Shown here: positions 1-10,316 of the stretch, in pieces
Layout: the number at the start of each line of letters is the position of its first letter
How positions within the stretch are numbered: position 1 is the first letter of the stretch
Assembly (NCBI RefSeq): GCF_009707465.1
Contig: NZ_CP046120.1
Location: 959,501 to 1,023,500 of the forward strand
DNA length: 64,000 nucleotides
Direction of reading: 5' to 3'
Origin: Novosphingobium sp. Gsoil 351
GTDB lineage: Bacteria; Pseudomonadota; Alphaproteobacteria; Sphingomonadales; Sphingomonadaceae
Position numbers and translations under genes: made by a program
Notes under the pieces: generated by a model
Told to the model about the DNA's origin: nothing
The model's database searches: none
Seen by the model: the letters and a program-made list of their open reading frames with translations, nothing else

Positions 1-1
1 C

Positions 2-142
2 TACATCCACGATTTCGAGGCAATGCTGCGCGGCCTGCTCTCGACGCGCGACGGCAACGCCTTGGGGGTCACCCTGCTCTCGTCGGACATGGGCAAGCTC
101 TACGTGGCGATGGCCCAGGCCATCGAGCGGCTGCGGGGGTAG
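2..142 (+). CDS. C-terminal fragment of an unidentified protein
   Basis: An open frame enters from the left edge and gives 46 residues, ending in SDMGKLYVAMAQAIERLRG and a TAG stop. It is an alpha-helical, mildly amphipathic tail with no motif I recognise. It converges on the DUF1467 gene, with 22 bases between the stops. The direction and codon use fit a real gene end, but function cannot be assigned from this fragment. Confidence 0.5.
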   Translation, partial: YIHDFEAMLRGLLSTRDGNALGVTLLSSDMGKLYVAMAQAIERLRG

Positions 143-164
143 GTCCGGGCGCCCACTAAATTTG

Positions 165-446
165 TCATCCCTCAGGCGTCGGCGGCTTGCCGAACAGGTT
201 GAGCATGTCCGGCTGGACCCAGCCCTCGACGTAGTTGGCATAGAACAGCGCAAAGGCGATCGTGGCAACGATCGTGGTCCAGATCGCCAGACGGCGTGGG
301 TTGAAGTTGGCGGGTGCGCCGTCGGACTGGCCTGGGACCATCGCGTCGCCGGTTTCGTGATGGTTGCGGATGCCGAACGGCAACACCACGAACAGGCTCA
401 GCGAGAGGAACAGGAAATAGATCGCGAGGGCGGACGTCCAGCGCAT
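165..446 (-). CDS. DUF1467 family small membrane protein
   Basis: This is a 93-residue protein starting MRWTSALAIYF with two hydrophobic segments, about residues 6-23 and 53-72, separated by a polar loop containing FGIRNHHE. It resembles the DUF1467 family, small inner-membrane proteins of unknown function common in Alphaproteobacteria. A longer reading upstream would run through rnj in another frame; the ATG at 446 lies one base past the rnj stop and is the better start. It is the last gene of the minus-strand chain birA-coaX-rnj-DUF1467, so it is probably cotranscribed with rnj. Function is unknown. Confidence 0.75.
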   Translation of the reverse strand: MRWTSALAIYFLFLSLSLFVVLPFGIRNHHETGDAMVPGQSDGAPANFNPRRLAIWTTIVATIAFALFYANYVEGWVQPDMLNLFGKPPTPEG

Positions 447-447
447 C

Positions 448-2101
448 TCAGCTTTCCCGCAGCATGACCTGGACGACCGGCTTCTTGCCCGACCAGCGCT
501 GCGCGGCGCGGCGGGCGGCCAGCCTGACCGCCTCGCGTACCGCGTCGCGATCGCGCGCCTTGCCGCCCTTGAGCGCGTGGACCCCGCGTTCGACGTCGGC
601 CTGCGCCTCGGCGACGAATGCATCCATGTCCTCGTCGAGCGGCAGGCCGACCGCGGCGACTTCGACCGCCGACATCACCCGGCCGTTGGCCGATACCGCT
701 AGCGCCACCACAACCAACGCATGTGCCGCCAGCCGACGTCGCGCGGCCATCGCCTCGCCGTCGGCGGGTCCAATGATGTCGCCATCCAGCACCAACCGCC
801 CGCTGCGGACTTGCGCGACCCGTCCCGGCTTACCCGGCGCCAGCCGCACCAGGTCGCCATTTCCCTGGAGAACGGCGTGTGGAATGCCCTCGGCCCGGCC
901 CAGCCGCGCCTGTTCGCGCATGTGGCGCATCTCGCCGTGGACGGGGACGAGAATATCGGGCCGCAGCCAGCCGTAGAGCGCCTGGAGTTCGGGCCGCCCG
1001 GGATGCCCCGAGACATGGATGAAGCCCTGGCGGTCGGTCACCATTTCGATCCCGCGCGCGGAAAGCTGGTTCATGATCCGGCCGATGGCAACCTCGTTGC
1101 CCGGGATCTGACGGCTGGAGAACAACACCACGTCGCCTTCAGTCAGCGCGATTGGGTGCTGCTCGGCCGCAACTCGGGCGAGCGCGGCGCGTGGTTCACC
1201 CTGCCCGCCGGTGGCGAGAATCAACACCTCGCCGCGCGGCAAGTCCATCGCTTCAGCAAAATCGACCCGTTCGGGCAGGTCGAGCAGGTAGCCAGTCGCT
1301 TGCGCGGCGCGGATTATCCGGTCCAGCGAGCGCCCCGCCACGCACAGCCGCCGCCCGGTCGCCTCGGCAACCTCCCCCAAGGTCTGCAATCGGGCGACAT
1401 TGGAGGCGAACGTCGTGACCAGCACCCGCTTGCCGTCGAGCCCGCCGACCACTTCCAGCAGCCCGGCGCGCACCGCGCTTTCCGAACCGCTCGGCTTGGG
1501 GTTGAACACGTTGGTCGAGATCGCAGACCAGCGCGAGTACACCCTCGTCGCCGATCGCGGTCAGTTCCTCGGCGGTGGCGGGCAGCCCGATCAGCGGATC
1601 TTCGTCGAGCTTCCAGTCGCCGGTGTGGAACACCCGGCCATACGGGGTATCAATGATCAGCGCGTTGCCCTCGGCGATCGAGTGCGCCAACGGAACGTAT
1701 TCAATGTCGAATGGGCCGAGGCTGAGTGTGCCCTCGTTCTCGATCTCGATCAGTTCGACGGTATCGAGCAGCCCGGCTTCGGCAAGCTTGTCGCGCACGA
1801 GATAGGCGGTAAACGGGGTCGCATAGAGCGGCACGCCGAGGTCGGCGGCGAAATACGGCACCGCGCCGATATGATCCTCGTGGGCGTGGGTGAGGACAAT
1901 GCCGAGCAGGTCCTTGGCCCGCTCCTCGACGAACTCGAGATCGGCGAACACCAGATCGATACCGGGGTAATAGGGATCGGCGAAGGTCATTCCCAGATCG
2001 ACCATCAGCCACTTCCCGTCGCAGCCGTAGAGGTTGACGTTCATCCCGATCTCGCCCGATCCGCCGAGCGCGAGGAACAACAGTTCGTTACCAGGCGTCA
2101 T
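448..2101 (-). CDS. rnj: Ribonuclease J, interrupted by a one-base frameshift
   Basis: RNase J is a metallo-beta-lactamase/beta-CASP ribonuclease (endonuclease and 5'-3' exonuclease) acting in mRNA decay and rRNA maturation in the cytoplasm. The N-terminal part reads from ATG 2101 and carries the metal-binding HAHEDH motif at residues 72-77. After residues ...LVCD the frame breaks. The other frame resumes exactly with STNVFNPKPSGSE and runs through the beta-CASP region and C-terminal domain to TGA at 448. One extra base near 1519 (GATCTCG where GATTCG is expected) explains the break. Restoring it gives 550 residues, the normal family length. The gene follows coaX by 36 bases and precedes DUF1467, an order I associate with sphingomonads. 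As written the product would be truncated; I suspect a sequence error, because the downstream half is fully conserved. Confidence 0.85.
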
Positions 2102-2137
2102 GGAATCTCAGTTCTGAAAGAGCGGAAAACGAAAAAT

Positions 2138-2917
2138 TCAACCGGCGCGGGCGCGCTCCGCGAGGATGGCGAGGCCGGTGAGGGTGAGGTCGGGATCGAC
2201 CGCATCGAAAATCTGGGTCTGCTGATCGAACAAGACCGCTAGACCGCCGGTGGCGATCACCTTGGCGGGGCGGCCGATTTCCGCCTTCATCCGCGCGACC
2301 AGCCCCTCGATCAGCGCGACATAGCCCCAGAACACGCCGATCTGCATCTGGTCTTCGGTGTTGCGGCCAAGGACCGAGTTGGTGACCGGCTTCTCGATCG
2401 CGATCCGCGGCAGCTTGGCGGCCGCGGAGACGAGAGCCTCTAGGCTGAGGTTGATCCCCGGCGCAATGATCCCGCCCTTGTAGGTGCCGGCATAGTCGAT
2501 CGCGTCGAAAGTGGTGGCGGTGCCGAAATCGACGATGATCAGATCGCCCGCATGCGCGTCATGCGCAGCGACGATGTTTACCGCGCGGTCGGCACCCAGC
2601 GAGCGCGGCTCGTCGACGTCGGCCTGGAAGCCCCAGCCCTGCGGCCCCTGTCCGGCGATGATAGGATCAATACCGAAGTACTTTTGCGCCAAGACATCGA
2701 TGTTGTGCAGTGCTCGCGGGACGACGGTGGAGACGATGATCTGGTCGATCGCACCTCGATCGATGTTCTCGATTGCCATGAGCTGGATCAACCACACCGC
2801 ATACTGGTCGGCTGTGCGCCGGGGATCAGTGGCGATCCGCCAGCGCGCGCGGATTTCCCGGCCCTCGCATACGGCGAAGACCACATTCGTATTCCCAACA
2901 TCAACCGCGAGTAACAT
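2138..2917 (-). CDS. coaX: Type III pantothenate kinase
   Basis: This 259-residue ASKHA-fold kinase phosphorylates pantothenate in the first step of coenzyme A synthesis. It starts [11 protein letters not shown], with the phosphate-binding DVGNTN at residues 6-11. It also has the GADRAVN segment and the [11 protein letters not shown] motif expected of CoaX. The ATG at 2917 is preferred over the GTG three bases upstream, because an AGG-type ribosome site then sits at normal distance. The start lies inside the end of birA (17-base overlap), implying coupled translation. The birA-coaX pairing is frequent, since both genes concern acyl-carrier cofactors. Confidence 0.93.
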   Translation of the reverse strand: MLLAVDVGNTNVVFAVCEGREIRARWRIATDPRRTADQYAVWLIQLMAIENIDRGAIDQIIVSTVVPRALHNIDVLAQKYFGIDPIIAGQGPQGWGFQADVDEPRSLGADRAVNIVAAHDAHAGDLIIVDFGTATTFDAIDYAGTYKGGIIAPGINLSLEALVSAAAKLPRIAIEKPVTNSVLGRNTEDQMQIGVFWGYVALIEGLVARMKAEIGRPAKVIATGGLAVLFDQQTQIFDAVDPDLTLTGLAILAERARAG

Positions 2918-3620
2918 CACCGCCTACCAGTTCCACATCGCCGGCGTGGATAGGCCTGGTCGTGCCGTCCGCCAAGCGAAGAAGCGCCGCGCCGTCGATG
3001 CCCAGGCCGGCGAAAGTGCCGGCTATCGGTTGTCCCTCGCGGTCCCTGACCGACAACGAAGTGCCGATGGCATGCGCGCGAGCGAGCCAGGCGGCGCGCA
3101 AGGCGTCCCACTCGCCGCCGCGCCATCGGGCGAGGACGAGCGCGAAGCTATCGGCGAGGAGATCCGCGAAGTCGCAGGGGTCGATCCTCGCGCCGTGATC
3201 GGCCAGCGCGGTGGTTGCCCGGTCCGGGAGTTCGGGCGCTCGAACCAGGTTCACGCCGATACCGACCACGACCACGTCGCCGCCCCGTTCGAGCAGGATG
3301 CCCGCCAGCTTGGCCCCCGCCGCCAGCAAGTCGTTCGGCCACTTGAGCATGGTCTGAGGAGCGCCCCTGACTGCGGCAACGGCCTCGGCCAACGCCAGTC
3401 CGGTCACCAACGCCAGCGTCTGCGGCAGTGGATCGTTTGGACGCAGCGCGACGACGGTCGAGCCCATGAAGTTGCCCGCGCCGTCCTCCCACTCCCGCCC
3501 GGCCCGGCCCCGTCCCGCACGCTGGCGCCGTGCGACCAGCCAATCGCCCTCGCGCGCATCGCGGCCCAGCGCGAGCAGATCGGCGTTGGTGGAACCGGTT
3601 TCGGCGAGGATGCGGATCAA
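2901..3620 (-). CDS. birA: Biotin--[acetyl-CoA-carboxylase] ligase
   Basis: This 239-residue enzyme activates biotin as biotinyl-AMP and attaches it to the biotin carboxyl carrier protein of acetyl-CoA carboxylase. It starts [16 protein letters not shown] and contains the adenylation-loop region [18 protein letters not shown] (about residues 33-50). A KWPNDLL segment and a small C-terminal domain follow. There is no N-terminal helix-turn-helix, so it is a monofunctional ligase rather than a BirA repressor. The only start available is TTG at 3620, overlapping the nuoN stop. Placement at the end of the nuo operon is typical of alphaproteobacteria. Confidence 0.92.
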   Translation of the reverse strand: MIRILAETGSTNADLLALGRDAREGDWLVARRQRAGRGRAGREWEDGAGNFMGSTVVALRPNDPLPQTLALVTGLALAEAVAAVRGAPQTMLKWPNDLLAAGAKLAGILLERGGDVVVVGIGVNLVRAPELPDRATTALADHGARIDPCDFADLLADSFALVLARWRGGEWDALRAAWLARAHAIGTSLSVRDREGQPIAGTFAGLGIDGAALLRLADGTTRPIHAGDVELVGGDVTRG

Positions 3621-5080
3621 ACGGCGAGAAACAAGGCCGCGGCGGCGCTATCCGCCAGCCCGCCCAGCCACCGCGTCAGCAAATAACCCAGCGGCGAGAT
3701 CGCCAGAGTCGCTAACGCCAGGATCGCGGTATGGGCCCAGTCGCCCGTTCCCTTCACCTTGTCGGCGGGATCGTCGAAGTACATGATCTTGACGATCTTG
3801 ATGTAGTAGAACGCGCCGATTACCGAGGCCGCGATGCCGATCGCGGCGAGCGCGATCAGATCGGCCTGAACCGCCGCGCGGAAAACGACGAACTTGGCCC
3901 AGAACCCGAACAGCGGCGGAATGCCCGCCAGGCTGAACATCACCGAGGCCATCGCCAGCGCGAGCCACGGACGCGTCTTGGACAGTCCGGCAAGGTCCGC
4001 GATCGCCTCGACGGGCGCGCCCTCGGCATCTCGCAGCAGCAGGATCACGACGAAGCCCGCCACAGTGGTCGCCACATAGATCGCGAGATAGACCAGCATC
4101 GCCGATGCGCCCGGCCGGGTCGCGGCTGCCAACCCGATCAGGATGAAGCCGACGTTGTTGATCGAGCTATAGGCCATCAGCCGCTTGATGTTGGCCTGGC
4201 CGATCGCGCCCAGCGCGCCGATCACGATCGAGAGTAGCGCGGCGAAGATCACGATCTGCTGCCACGCACCGGTCTGCCCGCCGAACGCGTCGATCGCGAC
4301 GCGCATCGTCAGGGCCATCGCCGCCACCTTGGGCGCTGTGGCGAAGAACATCGTGACCGGGGTGGGGGCGCCCTCGTAGACGTCGGGGGTCCACATGTGG
4401 AACGGGGCGGCGGCGATCTTGAACGCCAGGCCCGAGAGCATGAAGATCACCCCGAACAGCGCGCCGGTGCCCAGCTCGCCCGAAAGCGCAGCGCGCACAC
4501 CGGCGAAGCCGGTATTTCCGGTGAAGCCATAGACCAGGCTCATCCCGAACAGCAGGATGCCGCTGGCGAGCGCGCCGAGCACGAAATACTTGAGCCCGGC
4601 CTCGGCCGACCGCTCGTCGCTGCGCAGGAACGATGCGAGGACGTACGACGCGAGACTGTTGAGCTCGAGCCCGATGTACAGCGTCAGCAGGTCGCCCGCC
4701 GAGACCATCAGCCCCCCGCCGAGCGCCGCGAACAGGATCAGCAGCGGGAACTCCGCGCGCATCGCCTTGGCCCGCTCGAAGAATGACGGGGCAACGATCA
4801 GGGTGGCCGCCGCGCCGCCGTAGATCAGCAGCTTGGCGAACGAAGCGAAAGCATCGGCGCGGTACTGGCCGGAAAACGCCTCGGTTCCCGCGCCCATCGC
4901 GCCGCTGCACAGCGCCGGTGCGACGAGGAACCCGGCGCCGACCAATGCGGCAACCGAGAGGATCGAAATCAGCCGCGAGGCCTTGTCTCCGCCCCACGCG
5001 GCGACGAGCAGCAACGCCAAGCCAGCGAGGCTCAGCAGCTCTTCGGGCAGCGTCAGCCAGAGAGAATGGGAAAAGTCCAT
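3617..5080 (-). CDS. nuoN: NADH-quinone oxidoreductase subunit N
   Basis: NuoN is a proton-pumping antiporter-like subunit of the membrane arm of respiratory complex I. The 487-residue protein is almost entirely transmembrane helices (about 14). It carries the conserved YIGLELNSLASYVL stretch with its key glutamate and the KIAAAPFHMWTPDVYEG segment with its key lysine. The ATG at 5080 forms a TGATG overlap with the nuoM stop and is preferred to the GTG just upstream. It is the last nuo gene and runs straight into birA. Confidence 0.96.
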   Translation of the reverse strand: MDFSHSLWLTLPEELLSLAGLALLLVAAWGGDKASRLISILSVAALVGAGFLVAPALCSGAMGAGTEAFSGQYRADAFASFAKLLIYGGAAATLIVAPSFFERAKAMRAEFPLLILFAALGGGLMVSAGDLLTLYIGLELNSLASYVLASFLRSDERSAEAGLKYFVLGALASGILLFGMSLVYGFTGNTGFAGVRAALSGELGTGALFGVIFMLSGLAFKIAAAPFHMWTPDVYEGAPTPVTMFFATAPKVAAMALTMRVAIDAFGGQTGAWQQIVIFAALLSIVIGALGAIGQANIKRLMAYSSINNVGFILIGLAAATRPGASAMLVYLAIYVATTVAGFVVILLLRDAEGAPVEAIADLAGLSKTRPWLALAMASVMFSLAGIPPLFGFWAKFVVFRAAVQADLIALAAIGIAASVIGAFYYIKIVKIMYFDDPADKVKGTGDWAHTAILALATLAISPLGYLLTRWLGGLADSAAAALFLAV

Positions 5081-6606
5081 CACTGGGCCTTCCCATGCGG
5101 GGCCGGGACAGGCTTGGCAGGGCCAACCTTGATCTTTGCGTCACCCCCCGGGCGCGCCTGCGCCAGCCGCGCGTCCAATGCCTCAATATCCGCTCGCATC
5201 GGAGACAGAAAACTTTCGGGATAGACCCCCATCCACAGTACCGCGAGGCCGAGCGGCGCCATCATCAACCACTCGCGGATATCGAGATCGGGCATCGCCG
5301 CGGCATCGGCGTTCTTCTGTACCCCGAAGATCACCCGGCGATAGAGATAGAGCATGTAGGCCGCGCCGAGGATGATCCCGGTGGCGCAGGCCGCGGTGAC
5401 CCAGCTCGATAGCTGGTAGATGCCAGCCAGGCTGAGGAATTCGCCGACGAAGCCGCTGGTCCCCGGCAGGCCGACGCTGGCCATCGTGAACAGCATGAAG
5501 AACAGGGCGTACTTGGGCATGTTGATCGCGAGACCGCCGTAGCGATCGATCTCGCGGGTATGGAGCCGGTCGTAGATCACCCCGACGCTGAGGAACAACG
5601 CGCCCGAAACCAGCCCGTGGCTGAGCATCACGATCATTGCGCCTTCGAGACCCTGGCGGTTGAACGCGAACAGCCCGACTGTGACGATCGCCATGTGCGC
5701 CACGGAACTATAGGCGATCAGCTTCTTCATATCATGCTGCACCAGCGCGACCAGGCTGGTGTAGACCACCGCGACCATGCTCAGTGCGAAGATCAGCCAA
5801 GCGAGCTGCGCGCTCGCTTCGGGGAACATCGGCAACGAAAAGCGAATGAAGCCATAGCCGCCCATCTTGAGCAGCACCCCGGCCAGGATCACCGAGCCCG
5901 CGGTCGGCGCCTGGACATGCGCATCAGGCAGCCAGGTGTGGACCGGCCACATCGGCATCTTGACCGCAAAGCTGGCGAAGAACGCTAGCCACAACCAGGT
6001 TTGCGCGCCCGGCGGAAAATCGTATGCCATCAGTACAGGGATGCTCGTCGTCCCCGCCTCGTTGGCCATCCAGAACATCGCGATCAGCATCAGCACTGAG
6101 CCGAGCAGCGTGTAGAGGAAGAACTTGTAGCTCGCGTAGATCCGCTCGGCCCCGCCCCAGATGCCGATGATCAGGTACATCGGGATCAGCCCGGCCTCGA
6201 AAAAGATGTAGAACAGGAACAGGTCCTGCGCCGCAAACACGCCGATCATCAACGTTTCCATCAGCAGGAACGCGGCCATGTACTCGCCGACGCGGGACTC
6301 GATCGACTTCCAGCTGGCGCCGATGCAGATCGGCATCAGGAAGACGCTAAGCACGATCAGGAGCAGCGCGATCCCGTCGATCCCCAGCGCCCATTGCATT
6401 CCCGCGAACAGGTTCGCGCGCTCGATGAATTGCCACTGCGCGCCGCCGATGTCGTAGTTGGCCCACAGCAGGATACCGAGCGCGAGATCGATCAGCGTGG
6501 CGGCCAGCGCGATGACGCGCGCGGATTGGGCAGTGCTGACCAGACATCCGACAGCGCCTGCCAACGGGACCAGCAACATCAGACTTAGAATGGGAAATCC
6601 GCTCAT
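5080..6606 (-). CDS. nuoM: NADH-quinone oxidoreductase subunit M
   Basis: NuoM is an antiporter-like proton-translocating subunit in the complex I membrane arm. The 508-residue product has about 14 transmembrane segments, the [20 protein letters not shown] region with its conserved glutamate, and [19 protein letters not shown] with its channel lysine. The C-terminal tail after the last helix is hydrophilic (about 30 residues, rich in A, P and K). The start ATG overlaps the nuoL stop by four bases (ATGA). Length and motifs are normal. Confidence 0.97.
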   Translation of the reverse strand: MSGFPILSLMLLVPLAGAVGCLVSTAQSARVIALAATLIDLALGILLWANYDIGGAQWQFIERANLFAGMQWALGIDGIALLLIVLSVFLMPICIGASWKSIESRVGEYMAAFLLMETLMIGVFAAQDLFLFYIFFEAGLIPMYLIIGIWGGAERIYASYKFFLYTLLGSVLMLIAMFWMANEAGTTSIPVLMAYDFPPGAQTWLWLAFFASFAVKMPMWPVHTWLPDAHVQAPTAGSVILAGVLLKMGGYGFIRFSLPMFPEASAQLAWLIFALSMVAVVYTSLVALVQHDMKKLIAYSSVAHMAIVTVGLFAFNRQGLEGAMIVMLSHGLVSGALFLSVGVIYDRLHTREIDRYGGLAINMPKYALFFMLFTMASVGLPGTSGFVGEFLSLAGIYQLSSWVTAACATGIILGAAYMLYLYRRVIFGVQKNADAAAMPDLDIREWLMMAPLGLAVLWMGVYPESFLSPMRADIEALDARLAQARPGGDAKIKVGPAKPVPAPHGKAQ

Positions 6607-8636
6607 CGCGCGATCACCCAGCTAACCGCGCCGACCAGGCCGATCAGCATGACCAGCGCATAGCTGGTCAAATAGCCCGACTGGAGCCTTACTGCGCCCC
6701 GGCTGCCCTGTTGGACCAGCCAGGCGAAGCCGTTGGGGCCAAAGCGGTCGATCGTGCCTTCGTCGCCGCCCTTCCAGAACAGGCGGCCCAGCCAGAACGC
6801 CGGCTTGACGAAGATGCGGTCGTAGAGCTCGTCGAAGTACCACTTGTTGAAAACGAAATCGTAGAGAACGCGGAACTGGCTGGCGAACATGGCGGGAAAC
6901 GCCGGATTGCGGATGTAGGCGCCCCAGGCGATGGTGAACCCGGCGACCATAACCGCAAACGGCAGCCACTTGACCAGCCACGGCACTTGGTGCGCCGCGT
7001 GCATCAGATGCTCGTCGAAGGCGAGCGAGCCGGCCCAGAAGCGCAAGCCTTCCTCAGCGCCGACGAACGCTTCGTGGAACACGAACCCGGCAAAGATCGC
7101 GCCGAGTGACAGCACGCCAAGCGGGATCAGCATCGAAAGTGGGCTTTCGTGTGGATGGTAGCCCGCAGTGCCGACAGGGTTGGCGACGTGCACGCCGTGC
7201 GCGGCCTCTTCGGAGGGATCCTCGTGCTCGTGGTGCACCGCGTGCTGTATGTGCTCGCTGCCCGCCCAGCGCGGGCTCCCCCAGAAGGTCAGGAACAGAA
7301 GCCGCCACGAATAGAAGCTGGTCATAAGGGCGGCGAGAATGCCGACCACGAACGCGAACTGGCTCAGTTCGGTGCCTCGCGCATAGGCCGCCTCGAGGAT
7401 CGAATCCTTGGAATAGAACCCGGCGAACCCGAACACATCGACGATGCCCACGCCGGTGATCGCCAGCGTTCCCGCCAGCATCGCCCAGAAAGTCAGCGGG
7501 ATTTCCTTCCGCAGCCCGCCGTAGAACCGCATGTCCTGCTCGTGGTGCATCGCGTGGATGACCGATCCCGCGCCCAGGAACAGCAATGCCTTGAAGAACG
7601 CATGGGTGAACAGGTGGAACATCGCGGAGCCGTAGGCGCCGACGCCCGCGGCGAAGAACATGTAGCCGAGCTGCGAGCAGGTCGAATAGGCGATCACCCG
7701 CTTGATGTCCCACTGGGTGGTGCCGACCGTGGCGGCGAAGAAGCAGGTCGCCGCGCCGATGAAGGTTACGAACTGGAGCGCGGTCGCGCTTGTCTGGAAC
7801 ATCGGCGAAAGGCGGCAGACCATGAACACCCCGGCGGTGACCATCGTCGCGGCGTGGATCAGGGCAGACACAGGCGTCGGGCCTTCCATCGCGTCGGGCA
7901 GCCAGGTGTGAAGGCCGAGCTGCGCCGACTTGCCCATCGCGCCGATAAACAGCAGGATGCAAAGCACGGTCATCGTGTCGGCGCGGAACCAAGCGAAGTG
8001 GATGGTCGACCCCGCCATCGACGGCGCGGCATCGAGGATCGCGGGGATCGAGACCGTACCGAACACCAGGTAGGTGCCGAATATGCCCAGCATGAAGCCG
8101 AGATCGCCGACCCGGTTGACCACAAACGCCTTGATCGCGGCGGCGTTTGCGCTCGGCTTGCGGAACCAGAACCCGATCAACAGGTAGCTGGCGAGCCCCA
8201 CCCCTTCCCAGCCGAAGAACATTTGGACCAGGTTATCTGCGGTCACCAGCATCAGCATCGCGAAGGTGAACAGGCTCAGATAAGCGAAGAACCGCGGCTG
8301 GTCGGGATCCTCCTCCATGTAGCCCCACGAATAGAGGTGGACGAGCGCGGAGACGGTGGTGATCACCACCAGCATCACCGCAGTCAGCGCATCGACCCGC
8401 AGCGCCCAGTCGAACGCCAGATCGCCCGACTGCACCCAGTGCAGCACCGGAGTGACGCTGGCGGTGGCCGTTCCGGCGATGAAGCGCAGGAAGATCGGCC
8501 ACGACAGCGCGGCGGATAGGAACAGCGCGCCGGTGGTCAGGCTCTTGGCCACGACATTGCCGAGCATCCGGTTGCCCAGCCCCGCGACGATCGCCGCCAG
8601 CAGCGGCGCGAAGACGATGATGAGGATCGGGTTCAA
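6603..8636 (-). CDS. nuoL: NADH-quinone oxidoreductase subunit L
   Basis: NuoL is the distal antiporter-like subunit of complex I, with the long lateral helix along the membrane arm. The 677-residue sequence contains [18 protein letters not shown] and the [19 protein letters not shown] motif, both diagnostic. A His/Glu-rich loop ([16 protein letters not shown]) precedes the last helices. Translation begins at a TTG at 8636 just after the nuoK stop; no ATG is available near the expected N-terminus [11 protein letters not shown]. It overlaps nuoM by four bases. Confidence 0.97.
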   Translation of the reverse strand: MNPILIIVFAPLLAAIVAGLGNRMLGNVVAKSLTTGALFLSAALSWPIFLRFIAGTATASVTPVLHWVQSGDLAFDWALRVDALTAVMLVVITTVSALVHLYSWGYMEEDPDQPRFFAYLSLFTFAMLMLVTADNLVQMFFGWEGVGLASYLLIGFWFRKPSANAAAIKAFVVNRVGDLGFMLGIFGTYLVFGTVSIPAILDAAPSMAGSTIHFAWFRADTMTVLCILLFIGAMGKSAQLGLHTWLPDAMEGPTPVSALIHAATMVTAGVFMVCRLSPMFQTSATALQFVTFIGAATCFFAATVGTTQWDIKRVIAYSTCSQLGYMFFAAGVGAYGSAMFHLFTHAFFKALLFLGAGSVIHAMHHEQDMRFYGGLRKEIPLTFWAMLAGTLAITGVGIVDVFGFAGFYSKDSILEAAYARGTELSQFAFVVGILAALMTSFYSWRLLFLTFWGSPRWAGSEHIQHAVHHEHEDPSEEAAHGVHVANPVGTAGYHPHESPLSMLIPLGVLSLGAIFAGFVFHEAFVGAEEGLRFWAGSLAFDEHLMHAAHQVPWLVKWLPFAVMVAGFTIAWGAYIRNPAFPAMFASQFRVLYDFVFNKWYFDELYDRIFVKPAFWLGRLFWKGGDEGTIDRFGPNGFAWLVQQGSRGAVRLQSGYLTSYALVMLIGLVGAVSWVIAR

Positions 8637-8639
8637 GAT

Positions 8640-8945
8640 CTATCCCCGCATCCGGTTTACGTCATCGACCGCGATCGAGCCGCGGCCGCGGAAGTAGATC
8701 ACCAGGATCGCGAGGCCGATCGCCGCCTCGCCAGCCGCCACGGTCAGCACGAACATCGCGAAAACCTGCCCGACAAGGTCGTGGAGGAACGCCGAAAACG
8801 CGACGAAATTGATGTTTACCGCTAGCAGGATCAGCTCGATCGCCATCAGGATCACGATCACGTTCTTACGGTTGAGGAAGATTCCCAGCACGCCGAGCAC
8901 GAACAGGATCGAGCTGACCACGACATAATGTTCGATGCCGATCAT
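8640..8945 (-). CDS. nuoK: NADH-quinone oxidoreductase subunit K
   Basis: NuoK is a small three-helix subunit of the complex I membrane domain with essential buried glutamates. Starting at ATG 8945 ([15 protein letters not shown]) it is 101 residues, exactly the usual length. The [11 protein letters not shown] and [13 protein letters not shown] helices carry the conserved glutamates. An in-frame start 12 bases upstream would add four unusual residues and is rejected. A palindromic repeat lies between this gene and nuoJ. Confidence 0.96.
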   Translation of the reverse strand: MIGIEHYVVVSSILFVLGVLGIFLNRKNVIVILMAIELILLAVNINFVAFSAFLHDLVGQVFAMFVLTVAAGEAAIGLAILVIYFRGRGSIAVDDVNRMRG

Positions 8946-8962
8946 GACGACCCCCACAGGTC

Positions 8963-9046
8963 GTCACCCCGGCGCAGGCCGGGGTCCATCCAACCGTTCG
9001 TGCAAGGCGACAAGGCCGGTTCGGCCCCGGCCTGCGCCGGGGCGAC
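8963..9046. repeat. REP-like palindromic element between nuoJ and nuoK
   Basis: A perfect 18-base inverted repeat (CCCCGGCGCAGGCCGGGG at 8967-8984, its complement at 9025-9042) extends to 22 bases with one mismatch. It encloses a 40-base spacer. The element lies in the 112-base gap between nuoJ and nuoK. A second copy of the same element lies on the other side of nuoJ at 9704-9790, sharing the spacer as well as the right arm. Its form fits the short palindromic intergenic repeats of sphingomonads. In RNA it would fold into a very stable hairpin. Confidence 0.85.
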
Positions 9047-9057
9047 TGGAAGGGTTG

Positions 9058-9675
9058 TCACAGTTGCACTCCCTTGCCGACTTCGGGCCTGGTGTTGCGT
9101 GTCGCATCCTGCGGTCGCCGCTGGTTCTGGCGCGAGATGTCCTGGCTGCGCACATCGCCGCGTTGGCGGTGGGTGAGCACGATCGCACCGATCATCGCCA
9201 CCAGCAGGATGATCCCCGCGGCCTCGAACAGGAACAGGTAGCGGGTATAGAGCAGCGCGCCGATCGCCGCGGTGTTGCTCGCGCCCAGCGCCGCCGCCGA
9301 AGCCCCGTCCGCCGCGCCCAGCGCCAAGGCGCCCGCCTTGTACGCGCCCAGCCCAAGCACCAGCTCGGCCAGCAGCACCAGCGCGATGGCGATCCCCAGC
9401 GGGAAGTTCTTGACGAACCCGGCGCGCAGCTCAGCGAAATCGATGTCGAGCATCATCACCACGAACAGGAACAGCACCGCGACCGCCCCGACATAGACGA
9501 TCACCAGCAGCATCGCGATGAACTCGGCCCCGACCAGGACCATGAGGCCCGCGGCGTTGAAGAACGCGACGATCAGCCACAGCACCGAATGCACCGGGTT
9601 GCGCGACAGGATCACCAGCACCGCGCTGGCGATGACCAGGACGGAGAACAGATAGAAGGCGAGGGTTTGGATCAC
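9058..9675 (-). CDS. nuoJ: NADH-quinone oxidoreductase subunit J
   Basis: NuoJ is a five-helix subunit of the complex I membrane arm that contributes to the central proton/quinone-coupling axis. The 205-residue product starts at GTG 9675 (MIQTLAFYLFSVLVIASA). It contains the typical NPVHSVLWLIVAFFNAAG and MVLVGAEFIAMLLVIVYVG segments. The C-terminal 30 residues are polar and basic. Unlike its neighbours it does not overlap either adjacent gene; a palindromic repeat sits on each side. Confidence 0.96.
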   Translation of the reverse strand: MIQTLAFYLFSVLVIASAVLVILSRNPVHSVLWLIVAFFNAAGLMVLVGAEFIAMLLVIVYVGAVAVLFLFVVMMLDIDFAELRAGFVKNFPLGIAIALVLLAELVLGLGAYKAGALALGAADGASAAALGASNTAAIGALLYTRYLFLFEAAGIILLVAMIGAIVLTHRQRGDVRSQDISRQNQRRPQDATRNTRPEVGKGVQL

Positions 9676-9703
9676 AACGGTCGACCCGCAACCAAACCCG
9701 ACC

Positions 9704-9790
9704 CGTCACCCCCGCGAAGGCCGGGGGCCAACGCACCTATCGTGCAAGTCGGACAGGCCGGTTGAGCCCCGGCCTGCGCCGGGGCGACGG
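9704..9790. repeat. Second copy of the REP-like element, between nuoI and nuoJ
   Basis: This is the same element as at 8963-9046. The left arm (9704-9727) is partly diverged (CCCCCGCGAAGGCCGGGGG). The right arm CCCCGGCCTGCGCCGGGG is identical, and the spacer shares CGTGCAAG and AGGCCGGTT blocks. It occupies most of the 155-base gap between nuoI and nuoJ. Two copies in the same orientation around one gene could support recombination across nuoJ or act on mRNA stability inside the operon. Confidence 0.8.
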
Positions 9791-9830
9791 AAGATGGTTG
9801 TGTAGGAAGCCCCTGAATCACGCGCGGCCC

Positions 9831-10316
9831 CTAGCGATACGGTGCATCGGCGGCAAGGTTCGCGGCCAGCGCGCGCTCCCACTTGTCCCCGTTGGCGAGC
9901 AGCTTGGCCTTGTCGTAGAGCAGTTCCTCGCGGGTCTCGGTCGCGTATTCGAAGTTCGGGCCCTCGACGATCGCATCGACCGGGCAGGCCTCCTGGCAGA
10001 ACCCGCAGTAGATGCACTTGGTCATGTCGATGTCGTAGCGGGTGGTGCGGCGGCTGCCGTCATCCCTCGGTTCAGCCTCGATCGTGATCGCCTGCGCCGG
10101 ACACACCGCCTCGCACAGCTTGCACGCGATGCAGCGCTCCTCACCGTTGGCATAACGCCGCAACGCATGTTCGCCGCGGAACCGCGGAGAGAGCGGGTTT
10201 TTCTCGAACGGATAGTTGATCGTCGCCTTCGGCTTGAAGAAGTACTGGAGCGTCAGCCAGTGCGCCTTGAGGAATTCCCACAAGGTGAACGATTTGATGA
10301 GGTGGGAGATTTTCAC
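9831..10316 (-). CDS. nuoI: NADH-quinone oxidoreductase subunit I
   Basis: NuoI is the ferredoxin-like subunit holding the two 4Fe-4S clusters N6a and N6b, which pass electrons towards NuoB. The two CxxCxxCxxxCP motifs are at residues 62-73 and 101-112 of a 161-residue protein. The start is GTG 10316, which overlaps the nuoH TGA (GTGA). The longer frame upstream is only the shadow of nuoH. The N-terminal amphipathic helix region ([16 protein letters not shown]) is typical. Confidence 0.95.
   Translation of the reverse strand: MKISHLIKSFTLWEFLKAHWLTLQYFFKPKATINYPFEKNPLSPRFRGEHALRRYANGEERCIACKLCEAVCPAQAITIEAEPRDDGSRRTTRYDIDMTKCIYCGFCQEACPVDAIVEGPNFEYATETREELLYDKAKLLANGDKWERALAANLAADAPYR

Noticed and set aside
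8963..9790. Repeats near nuoJ as a CRISPR-like array
   Set aside because: Only two copies, 740 bases apart with a gene between them, each internally palindromic; this fits REP-type elements.
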